This document shows, piece after piece, positions 25,901 through 39,100 of a stretch of DNA of 64,000 nucleotides. The translations under genes and the position numbers were made by a program. The stretch covers positions 34,629,979 to 34,693,978 of the forward strand of contig NC_088302.1 of the NCBI RefSeq assembly GCF_032854445.1, read 5' to 3'. Origin of the DNA: Liolophura sinensis (taxonomy: Eukaryota > Mollusca > Polyplacophora > Chitonida > Chitonidae). The notes under the pieces are model-generated. The model ran no database searches, was not told where the DNA came from, and was given only the letters and a program-made list of their open reading frames with translations. Each line of letters opens with the position of its first letter. Positions within the stretch are counted from its first letter, which is position 1.

Positions 25901-28900
25901 ATCCAGGGGGTCTAACATAACAGCCTTCTGTAGAATATGGAGAGATTTTGTTGCCACGTCGACTGCAGCTGCTCCAGACAGGAGCTGTGATTGGTAGAAA
26001 TAGTTGACCCCAAGGTCATGCCACAGGGCAGCACAATCTGGGAGGAGCTTCAAGGCTTGCCCATAACACCTGAGAAAAGCAAAATTAAGAAGAAAGTTTT
26101 AAAATACCTCATAAGATGATATTAAAAGGTCAAACAAATTCTTCAAAATAAAAAAAAGTTTAAAAGTTGAAGTCGTAAGTGGTAGGTAAGTAACCAGAAG
26201 GCTAAACATAACAAGGCCATATTCCCCAAACACACTTAAAGCTCTCCATTTCTACAGAACATGTATGTTTAGATTTTAATTGTTGTCCAGACATAAATAA
26301 GAATTACCTTGCCCCAAGCTTCAGCAACTCCTCCTTTGATAAACTTCTCTTCTTCTCACTGGACTTATCCCCTAATTCAATAAGCTTTAGTGGGACGGAG
26401 ACACTGGGCATAAAGAAACAATGAAGAATACCTATAAAACTGGACTCCATAATACATAGGCAGACAGACTGGGATGAGACAGGACTCTTTAACTGAGTGA
26501 ATATATAGAAAACAAGAAAATGATACATGTATGTACAGTGTATGTCACAGATAAATGTTGCTTTTAAGTACACGTACATGTGTGTCAGTAAAAGTTTATA
26601 CTGTACTTTTTGTTATATTCATCTCCAAATCACTGAGTAAACCAGCATAACGTGATGGGAAAAAGTACATTTTCTGGGCTTTGTTTTGATTTCTTTCCAC
26701 TGAAACTGAATACAATATTCTGATTTCAAAATATGAATTAGTTGGATTATCCAGCACGTACTAGTACCATATATATGTAGTGTTTGTCAGTCTGTCTTGG
26801 CCGAAAACTGTTTCCAATTGGTCTACCTAGCCTATAAATCACACCCTCTCAACCCCTCTTCCACCTGGCCCTTCCTCCCACAAGGACAACTCTTCAGTCA
26901 CTGATATCTGATGCTAATTAGGTCTATGTAAGCATGAATTGCACATGTATATATATATATATTCCAAACATCTGAGTCGGCATATTTTCCTACCTAAAAT
27001 GTGACTATATTCTGTTCAGCAGAATAAAGCTACAGAATTATTTTTGGACTACCTACCTGAAGCCTTTGTCAGATAGAGGCTGTAATACAGTACAGGCATC
27101 CCCCAGGAGTTTCCACAGACATGAGAGGTCAGGGCGAATAGCCGCACCCCTAGGGGGAGAGAGGAGACAAGACAGTCAGAAATGAACAAATGACTGACAC
27201 CATATCCATCTCATGGAAAATGAAAATAATCATAAATTCATTCACCGGCTGGAAATGTGACCTCACATGCATTAAAAAACATTTTTTAAATTTTACCTGT
27301 ATATACAATACACAAAGTTTAATATATGGAATGTGAGTACATATACAGGTTAATGATTAGGCCTTTGATAATTATCATTTTCATATATCACTCTAAAAAC
27401 TGAAAGAAACATTTTCATCTCATCAAATTCACCCACAATATTAAAGTAAGAATCACTGAATTCCTCAAGCTACATGTACAATGTCATGAATTTAATTGGT
27501 TTTATGAACATGTAATCGGCAGGTTGACTTACTGTGTCAGATAATCTATGGCCTCTGAGCAGTTATCCTTGGCTCGCAAGTTGAACGATTGCTTGAGATG
27601 ACTTCTGGCCAAAAGAATCAAAGTCTCTCCCAAACCTACAAGCCAGATCGGGTGACATGACACATCAGGATCTAACTAGAGGGGTATTAACCTCTCCAGC
27701 CGTTCGTGGGAAGGTCTGTCAGGAACTCCGTGCTTTGCCTGGTTTCCTCTCACCATAAAGCTGGTCGTTGTTGTATAAGTGAAATATTCTTGAGCATGGT
27801 GTAAAACACCAATCAAATAAATAACTAAATAAATAGAGAGGATTAACAACTGAGCATCTGCCTATGTTAAAGTATTATTTCTCACACTACGCAGGAACAC
27901 ATTTCAGCAATGCTATGCATTTTATTTTAATCTTTGTGCCGCAAAGTCAAATACGAAAACATACAGAGACAAAATATTGACAACCAGGCTTAATGCTGGA
28001 CTATCACTATCACTATAGCCTGCATACATACGAATGCACACTCCTAAAATGCTACTGTTTATTTTTTCACTGAGGATTTGAACGAATATTTCATTTAGAA
28101 TCTGTTTACAGGTCACTGAAGAATTAATTCCACAAAACGAATAAAAACAAAAAGCACTCATTGGTTGCAACAGTTGGGAATATTTCAGATAAAATGATTC
28201 AATAATGGTAAATAATGTGTTAATATGAAGGAATAGGGCTTTACATTTTCCTAATTCTTCGACCTTTTCAACCACCTATGCAACGAATATTTTGTAATAT
28301 TCTGAGAAAACTAATAATATGCAGAGTTTTGTGAAGCTTGTATCTTTCATGACACCAACAATCAGTTTTAGCACGATTTTCATAATAATTGCAACCATAA
28401 ATCCCACTGTGAATAGGTGCTTCAGTGGTTGAAAAGGTTGAAGATTTACAGTACCTTTCATGGCCGGCACATAGTGTGGGGAGGTTTCCAGAACAGCCTT
28501 ATACTCTGATACAGCCTCTGTGAACTGGCCTAGTGTCTGTTTGATGAATGATATCCTACAGCAAAATTTGGTTTGATTTTATTTGATTAGCGTTTTACGC
28601 TGTACTCGAGAATATTTCACTTATACGAGGGCAGCCAGCATTATGGTGGGAGGAAACTGGGCACAGCCTTGGGGAAACCCACGACCATCCGCAGGTTGCT
28701 GGAAGACCTTCCCACATACGGCCGGAGAGGAAGCCAGCATGAGTTGGACTTGAACTCACAGCGACCTCAATGGTGAGAGGCTCCTGGGTCATTACGCTGT
28801 GCTAGCACACTATCCAACTGAGCCACGGAGACACCTCCCCCTTCCCCTCCACAGCAAAACAAAACATTGCCCCGTACAGTTTTCATAACAAAACTATTTA

Positions 28901-31900
28901 TAAATTCTGCCCTCAGGTGTGAATGCAAACAAAAATTAATTTAATCTGTTTAATAAGTATAAGGATTATAAGCTTGTAGAGTAAATTAGGGATGCACTAT
29001 TATATATTTCATAAGATTTTAAGACAAATAAATACTATAAATTCTATAAATACTAATACACAGAAAAACATTAGCAAAATCAATTACATGCAGATGTACA
29101 TGTAATGAAACTTACTATAGTTAAAAGAGCAAAATCAGTGTTCAAAGAAAAGATCTTAATAGTAGATACTTACTGGTATAGACAGTATACAGATGAAGGG
29201 TCCAGCTATGAAGAAAACATATTTCATGCCAGACTGTTAAAATGCATAACAGAGAGGTTGATAAACATCTTCAGAACCAAAATCGTCATACACTCAAATT
29301 GGCCTCCTTTACCCCTTTCAATATTTATAGTATGACTTCTGATCACATTTACACCACTGAGAAAACTGTCAGCTTTACTTAGAAAATACCTGATACATTT
29401 ACAACTTATTTTTTTTATTTTCAAATTCTCATCAACATATATTGGTTTAATATCAACCTCTTAGGATGAATGAACACCAATATCTGATTTGACTAATCAA
29501 CTTAACAGTGCATCAAAAGCAACTTCCCTCGAAAACAGTGTTTGATATTTACCAAGATATCAGCCTAATCATTGTGAAATTTCGCGCAGAGTATTTCAGT
29601 AATCAAGCTAGCACCCTTTGGCAAAGATTACCCTGGAGAAACAAATGTGTTCCACTGAGCATGTGCAAATGCATTGTGGGTCGGATTTTGAAAATTTTAC
29701 AGATTCAAGATGGCAACTGATTTCTTTTTATTATGGAGGGCAATGCTCATCCACAGTGTGCCAGAGTGATAAATGTCCTCTTTCAACATGAAGGCACTGA
29801 GCACATGCAATGGCCTGTTTATTCCCTGGATCTCATTCACATTGAACATTTGTGGGAAACAAGCCGTGTATCACTGTGTTAGGATGGTGTCCGATCTTGA
29901 TGATATTTACAGAAATCTGCTTAAGGAGGAGTGGTTTGTCATCCCTCAAAATTAGATCACATGCCTCATTAACACAATGCAAGTTCTATGTCTTAGGGTG
30001 ATACAAAAGCATGGTGGTTATACCAAATTTTAACATTATCTGGTCGTATACGTAGTCAAAATTATCTTCAATCTGTACGTTAAATTTTCAAAATGCGACC
30101 AATAATGCATTTGTGCATGCTCTTTGGAACACATGATTATCTACAGGGTAATCTTTTTTACAGTGTGTTGACTGGATTACTAAGATGTTGCTTGCAAAAT
30201 TTCACAACGATTGGGCAAACGTCTTGGCAAATGTCAAACATTCTTTTGGGGAAACTTACTTTTGATGCTTACATGTCCTTAAATATTAAATTGTTACCTC
30301 CAGGGCTTTGGTGAAGGCTTTAAGAGCAGCTGTGTAGCTCCCTCGGGTCAGGTAGGCCTCTGCCAGGCACTCCCACACATGACTACAAAACACAGGTATA
30401 ATTGTGAAGCATTTTGTTGTATACAAAAGACCTGGGAATGTGTCTAGTCCCACAATCACACAGACAATGGCATCAATACAAAGAATGATATGAAAACGTT
30501 AACTGCGTTCAGTGGATACCACACAGTGGATAGTGAAGAACAGTGAACATAAATACCTATATGCACATAATAAAGTAAAACAATACATCTGGGAAGACCT
30601 ATTTTCATCTATAACATATTAACATTCTGCATCCTGCTCATTTGCCAACCTGGAGTCTAATGTACAACTTATGCCTTTACCAGCTGAGATCAGACTGCAA
30701 CAAATTGCTCTGTCTGTCCGCGAGTCAGTCCAGCAAACCTGCGGGGGTCATGGCTTTCCACTGGGCTGGTATATGTGAAATACTCTGGATACGGTGTAAA
30801 ACATCAGTCAAATAAATAAATAAATAAAGAAATAAAAAAAATAAGTAAAAAAAGCCCACTGGACAAATCATCAGTTTACTTACTTGTCAGCAGGGTCAGC
30901 CCTGAGTGCCGCCTGGAATGAGGTCATTGCCGCTGTGTGGTCAGTCTTCTTCACTTGGTGCAACCCCAGACGCAACCAGGCCCACTTCCCACTGAAACAC
31001 ACCAGTCACTGTGTTTAATAGGAATGTGTTAAATGTTAAAACTTTTAATTACTTCAAAAGGTTAACACCTCACAATTTTTTTCTTTCTGTAAAAGCAGTC
31101 ATAAAGATTATGGACGAGAAATGTCAACTTTCAGTAAATGATTTACAAAAAAGTTTTGAGCAAGAAACATCAGAAATGGCAAAAACTGCTGGAAACATCT
31201 GCATGTAAATTTATGTCACATTTAGTTCCTTGGTTCTGAGTTACAAACACGTTCTCAAATCTAAGTTACTAACCATCTCTCTAATCTGAGTTACTAACCA
31301 GTTCTCTGAGTTACTAACCAGTTCTCTAATCTGAGTTACTAACCAGTTCTCTAATCTGAGTTACTAACCAGTTCTCTAATCTGAGTCGATAACCAGTTCT
31401 CTAATCTATGTTACTAACCAGTTCTCTAATCTGTGTTACTAACCAGTTCTCTGAGTTACTAACCAGTTCTCTAATCTGAGTTACTTATCAGTACTCTGAG
31501 TTACTAACCAGTTCTCTAATCTGTGTTACTAACCAGTTCTCAGTTACTACATGTAATTGGGAGCAACTCAATCGACCACACACATTTCATAACGTTTAAT
31601 AATTCTTCCTCTGACTGATATTTAACTGGGCTTTTAGCACTCATTTGGCCATTTCAAAATCATGGTGACTACTTACAACAGGCTGGTTCCAAACATTTAC
31701 ATACAGTGCTGCTTCAGTGGAATGCTATGTCGAGGACACAACTACATATGATGCCCTACCCAATTAAAGTAGACCAGCATCAGACCAACAACAACAATAT
31801 ATAATGCCCTACCCAATTACAGGGTACTAGCATCAGGCCAACAACAAGAATATACTAGAATGGATCTGCGAATAGCAGATCCTAGGCCGGGATCCCGGAT

Positions 31901-32964
31901 CGGATCGATGACGTTTTCATCTTCATGTTCTGTGTTCAAAGGACACATGTTCCACATACACGGCTTTCAAAGTTACCTTGCGACCTTACACCGTTTGTCA
32001 CTGAGGCAGTCGGCCGGTCATTTGCATTCCCTCGAATAGATCGGCGACCTTAATGATGCTACGCTATGCCCAGTGAAAACCGGTCGTTCCTTGGCAGACT
32101 TAGCCCGCTAATTGTAAGAAATAACGCGAAAACACGACCAGTGTAACAGCAAGTTTGAAGATTCACATCTCAATCCACGACCTGCCATGCACAGACTCAC
32201 TGCTCCACTGATAGCTCGGCCATCGTTAGAAAGTCAGCACTTGTACCACGGCATATGTCTTTATATGTCTATCACACTGGCCTGTTTAACGTATAGTAAA
32301 GAGGACGAGGTCTGCGCAAAACAAAGCTAACTTTTACAGGTCCACGTCGTTTGCTGTTGTAGTTAGATCTCTACGCCATCTAATAGAGTACTGGAGTTAG
32401 ATGGGAACTGGAATCAATGTCATCCTACAACCGTTTCGGGAGATCACGGACAGTGTAGCCGAAAGCATCAGGTCAAATACTACAAACCCAGTCCAGTCCC
32501 CATCTAACTCCATGTTAAATCAATAGAATTCCAATCTTTTTCTAAACAAAAAACGGTGTTGTGATTTAAGCGCTTGTAGCGAGAAAACCATTGATCGGAG
32601 CTCAAATCCATTGACGAATGCTCGAAAGAGCATGTCTTGGGCTACAATTTCGTGCAGGTTGCACATTTCTAGCTGCCACAGATCTCGAGTTACAGGTCAT
32701 TGAAGTTACGTCACTTTTTTGAGTTTTTTGCTAATATCTCAAAAAGTTACACAGATATGCAAAAAATACATGCAGATTCAGAATCAGCAGCCCAAGATAC
32801 ATCAGAAAACGTTCAGAACAATTGAACTTTGAGAACTTTTTGTGACGTCACAAATTTGACCAATGGCGAACTTCCAGAATTTTGACCGGAAGTGAACCAT
32901 TTTCGCAAACTTTAAAGAACTCGTAACTTACTAGCTGCATGTCAAATTTGAAACTGATCGGTTC

Positions 32965-32995
<31 letters not shown>

Positions 32996-33159
32996 TTTAC
33001 ACAAAATCCAATATGGCGTCCGAACCACGTGACATAGCAAAAAAGTGGAGAATTTGTCCCGAGATATTCACCGCCAGAATATGTGTGCAAAATTTCAGAC
33101 CTGTATGTTGAACGGTAAAAAAGTTTCCATGCGAACAAAGTCGGTGAAAAAAAAAAAAA

Positions 33160-33191
<32 letters not shown>

Positions 33192-36100
33192 GAAAAAACA
33201 GAACGATTACAATAGGGATCCCGTTCGGGAGAACGGGATCCCTAATGATGCCCTACCCAATTACAGTATACTAGCATCAGGCCAACAACAACAATACATG
33301 ATGCCCTACCCAATTACAGTATACTAGCATCAGGCCAACGGCAACAATACATGATGCCCTACCCAATTAAAGTATACTAGCATCAGGCCAACAACAACAA
33401 TACATGATGCCCTACCCAATTACAGTATACAAGCATCAGGCCAACAACAACAAAATATAATGCCCTACCCAATTACAGGATACTAGCATCAGGCCAACAA
33501 CAACAATATATAATGCCCTACCCAATTACAAGATACTAGCATCAGGCCAACAACAACAATACATGATGCCCTACCCAATTACAGGATACTAGCATCAGGC
33601 CAACAACAACAATACATGATGCCCTACCCAATTACAGTATACTAGCATCAGGCAAACAACAACAATATATAATGCCCTACCCAATTACAGGATACTAGCA
33701 TCAGGCCAACAACAACAATACATGATGCCATACCCAATTACAGGATACTAGCATCAGGCCAACAACAACAATATATAATGCCCTACCCAATTACAGGATA
33801 CTAGCATCAGGCCAACAACAACAATACATGATGCCATACCCAATTACAGGATACTAGCATCAGGCCAACAACAACAATACATGATGCCCTACCCAATTAC
33901 AGGATACTAGCATCAGGCCAACAACAACAATACATGATGCCCTACCCAATTACAGTATACTAGCATCAGGCCAACAACAAAAATATATGATGCCCTACCA
34001 ACTTACAGTATACTAGCATCAGGCCAACAACAACAATATATAATGCCCTACCCAATTACAGGATACTAGCATCAGGCCAACAACAACAATATATAATGCC
34101 CTACCCAATTACAGGATACTAGCATCAGGCAAACAACAACAACAATATATGATGCCCTACCCGACTACAGTATACAAACATCAGGCCAACAACAACAATA
34201 TATGATGCCCTACCCGACTACAGTATACAGACATCAGGCCAACAACAACAATATATGATGCCCTACCCGACTACAGTATACAAACATCAGGCCAACAACA
34301 ACAATATATGATGCCCTACCCAATTACAGTATACTAGCATCAGGCCAACAACAACAATATATGATGCCCTACCCAATTACAGTATACTAACACTGATCAG
34401 TATTAAAGTCTCTTGGCCTGCTGACCCCCATCACAAAAGATTCCCAAGACTGCTGCAACCAATGAAGACTGTTACCAATGTAATTCTTCTAGTTATCAGG
34501 CCAAAAAAATCAAATTTCTCTCTTTTGTTTTCTTTTTGAAAGTAAAGATATGTATATATTGTTCATTAGATGGACTCACCATGTAAGAAAAGAGAAACAG
34601 TGTATTCCTTCTACCATTAAATGTATACTGGCTAAAAGGACTGTGCAGATGCATCCAGAAATAAAAGAATTACAGTACTGACATCGAAAGTACACATTTT
34701 GGGTCTAATTTCCTGCAGTGCTACATGCAGATTTTACATGTACCCCTTACCATGACACCTAATGCTACATGCACATTATACATGTACCCCTTACCATGAT
34801 AGCCAATGCTACATGCACATTATACATGTACCCCTTACCAGGACACCTAATGCCACATGCACATTATACACGTACCCTTTACCATGACACCCAATGCTAC
34901 ATGTACATTACACATATACCGCGTACCATGATAGCCAATGCTACATGCATATTATACATGTACCCCTTACCATGACACACAATGCTACATGCACATTATA
35001 CATGTACCCCTTACCACGCCACCTAATGCCACATGCACATTATACATGTACCCCTTACCACGACACCCAATACTGCATGCACATTACACATATACCGCTT
35101 ACCATGATAGCCAATGCTACATGCACATTATACATGTACCCCTTACCATGACACACAATGCTACATGCATATTATACATGTACCCCTTACCATGATAGCC
35201 AATGCTACATGCACATTATACATGTACCCCTTGCCATGATAGCCAATGCTGACCAAGTGTTATCTCTGACTCTTTATACCTTACCTGCCAGCACTGGCCT
35301 GACTTGTCACTCTAAGCAGAATGGAACGAGCTGCTTCCTGGTCAGAGATACAGAGAAAACACAGGCTACAGTGTATGTACACGTAATTGTAACTTCATAG
35401 TATTATCACACATTAGATATTAAATTACATCTCAAATGGATAATTGGGTAGTTTTGAGATCAAACTCTTTCATTTCTTAAGGTCATAAAGTCCTCCTGTA
35501 TCATGTGAATTGTTATACACGTAAAGTGTTAGCCAACTTTTTTTTATCTTAATTTACCGATGAACTGTCTCGCTGTATTCTGAAGGCACAAATGACACTC
35601 CTTTTCTTCAGAATTTAGGCAGCTCACAAACATTCAACATCCTCAATTTTCTCCATTGCTTGTCTAAATAACTTTTTGTGAAACTTTCTCTGAACACTAA
35701 CGGTACAGCAAATGTCATCAACCATAGTTACCTAACATTTCTGACAGGTCACAGGGTACATGAGGACTTCTTTAGCCTTTTAATATTGATGAAAGAGTTT
35801 GGACTAAAAACACACCTGTGAAGGTGTGGGAAAATGTTACATATGAAGGCAAATCCTTTATATCCTCATGCAAGGACAATATAAGCACCAAACAAATCTA
35901 TATATCAATATTTTCATAAAAGTTCTTTCTTAAAAAATCAGGTGGCGATTTTTTAAGACACTGCTTGGTTCCTTCTCCAAAAAAATCAAGCTAATATCCA
36001 GCTGATATCCAGAGTTTTCATTTAGAATTGGAGAAGGTCAGAGTTCAAAAGTAGGCAGCTGAATTGAAAGTAATTATGCCACAATTACTATTGATTTAAA

Positions 36101-39100
36101 TAGTAAGGATATTCAAAGTAGGCTGCTACAGGAATGGCATTAGACAGCTGCCTGCAGCTTGCTACTTGCCCATTTTGAACACCTTGGATATCAATGAAAT
36201 AAAATACATTTTAAATCACCTATGACATAAATAAAATGCAGATTGAATCCCCCCTGAAATGATTACATTGCAGCTAAAATCCCCAATGAAATAAGAGTTT
36301 AAATATCAAATATGGCTGTTGCCACAAGTTACCCCTGTGACTTTGCACACGAAGACATTTCTAGACAAGATGTCAAATGTTGATTTCTGCACAGTGGCAG
36401 ACAATGTCAGACTAGCATTGCTTACCTCTTCCCCTGTGGATGTTAGCGAATCACAGAGGGCAGCACCTGTCTTCTCGTCTCCAGGGTTCAGGTTGAAAGA
36501 CTTCTGGTAACATCGCTTAGCCTTCCTGGATTTTCAGATGTTATACTTTAATAGGCATTATTTAATAAAATCAACATTGTACTGCTCTTAACATTGAGCA
36601 ATGCTTAGGCTGCCTGGTTATTCATGAGTTTTTAATGGAAATATTTCTCATTAACAACCATAAGCATAGCAGCCACAACACACTGCTTTATAATACATGT
36701 AGTTTTCCAAACTATGTTTCACGTTTTGTTAGCCAAAATTTCTCATCAACAACAATTAACATCACTCAGGCTTCCTGGTTATTTATAACATTGAAGGACA
36801 ATACAGCATCTAGCTAAAACACATTTCAGTCAAAAGCAGGATAGTCAAGCTTTCTAAAAAGTATCATACTTTATTATTTTAATGAGATTTCAAAGAATAA
36901 CATGTAGAACAAAATGACAATACTGCACAAATGCAAGGTGTGAGTCGAGGCAGCCATCTTGAAAATTTTATCCAATCAAACACGTTGTTATAAGATTGAG
37001 CAACCTAAGCTGTGATGTAGACTTTAGTCATTCACTCCATAAAGTGACATATCATAACACAGAAATACTGCATAAGACATCATCTTAAGATCATTTAAAA
37101 CAATTTATTTACATGTAGCCAAAGGGCCATTTCACAGTGTCGTTGGGCAGGTCTGTATCATTTACGGATCGCCACAGACATAAAATCAGTTGATTTACAA
37201 GCCGTGTAATATTCACTGACAGTATCACAAATTATCTCAGACAGCAGCATACCATCTCGGCCCAAAGCACATTCATCTCCTCAGTAGCTGTGACAAGACG
37301 AAGTTTCACTAAACTTTTACTGGTTTGAAAACAATTTTAAAAAATATTTAATGCCGGTTTAAGATACTTTGAATGGTAGTTTTTCATTTTAAACATTAAT
37401 AAAATAAAATAGAATAAACATTAGTCAGCTGCTGTCTTTCACTTTAAGCAAAATTTCTGATAAACCACAATGCACGATCACATCCGACATCTGTTTTATT
37501 GTCTCACACAATTTTGTCACATGTACATGTATTACATATTACACAATGACATACCACAAGACCAGCCCTGCAAAACCCTGCTAACTTCATTTATGATACT
37601 TACAATAAATCTTTCTGCACAGTCGCATAGTAATCACCTAAACATCTGAATACTTCTGCATTGTTAGGATTCAGTTTTGCAGCCTGAAAATGAGAAAACA
37701 AAAGGGAATAAAAGAAAAAATGCTCGACTCAAAAATATACAGGTCTGTAAAATACTCAACAGGCCAAAGAGAAATAATTGGTTACAATGACAAAAATATC
37801 AAATCCTGTAATTTTTTTAGATAGATGCCAAATGTTATAACTTCATTACTTCTTTGCACTAGGCATGATAAGCTATATTAACATATTTGCATGTAACTCA
37901 TCAAATAGTAATAAAAAAAATCCACTATTTCGGAGGATTTTCCGATTTCTCCTCAAATTTCCTAAGTTTTGCAGCTTGGATAATCTTGCACCTCATACAC
38001 GTAATACAGATTTTAGTATGTTTGAGAAAAATGCAATGTGAAATGAAAATTACAAAACACAACCCTTTACAAAATTCAGCCGTATGAAGCTTCCATAACG
38101 CACAGCACCTAAATCTACATACCTGCAACCACTGCTTGAAGGATTTCTCAGCAAATGATTGGTCACTTGGGTCAGCTGTCTCATAAACTGACCAATTAAC
38201 ACATCCAAGTTGGAAAAAAAATTCACTCCTTGAACCATCTTCTTTTACAGCCTGCTCAAGACTTAAAAACAACAGATGATGTGTGATGTACACAAAATAA
38301 AATAAGGCCACTATTGAACAGCGCTTGTGTGTTAAATACTATCCATGGTGGCTACATACACAAGTGGCTTGTTTATACTGATACATGGGGACCGCTAGCC
38401 AAATAACCCCGTATTAAAAGATCACAGCCAAGATCCTTGGCTAACAAGTACCTTGTTTTTCTTAATTTAAAAAGCCTCAGTCATGAAATAAAACTCTAAA
38501 ACAACAATATGACAATTCTGCAACATTTTTCAGGACTGCCATACGGTTCATGCAAAGAAATAATCTTTGATAAATATACAGCCCAGAAAAACCTTGCAAC
38601 ATCTACAGTGTATATGCTGTGCAAACCTAAGTCCTGGTTTTCAGTTAAAAGGTTAGCATCAACAGTGTAAATAAAGTGAGTCTATTACCCAAAACTGAAT
38701 GCATTTATACGAATGTATTATTTCTAGAAGGGTAAGTATGACATTTACTATGGACTATTATTTGTCATATTTTGTGGATATATATCTGCATGTATATTGT
38801 AACACTCACTGTTGAATGGCTGTATGGAAATCCTTTCTGGCAAATGCCACTCTCCCTTTCAAAGCATTCACATTACCAGCATGAGTTAGCATGCTCTGGT
38901 GTGTATTCAGGAACTCCTACAGTATAACAGTACACAATAATGTCAAAGCACTCACATTACCGGCATGAGTTAGCATGCTCTGGTGTGTATTCAGGAACTC
39001 CTACAGTATAACAGTACACAATAATGTCAAAGCATTTTTTAAAAGGTGTTTCTACGCAGTCCTTTCCTTAAACAGTGCAATGCCTTTTTATTTTAGGTAT

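Noticed and set aside
28570-28835. tRNA gene suggested by A-box and B-box motifs
   Set aside because: The boxes belong to a SINE head; the sequence cannot fold as a full tRNA and is followed by the SINE body and tail.
32848-33138. 96-codon minus-strand open frame in the inserted element
   Set aside because: The element shows no other coding signs and the frame has no transposase-like motif.
34769-35400. Plus-strand open frames with repeated HIIHVPLT-like text
   Set aside because: By-products of the 44-bp minisatellite; no coding signature.
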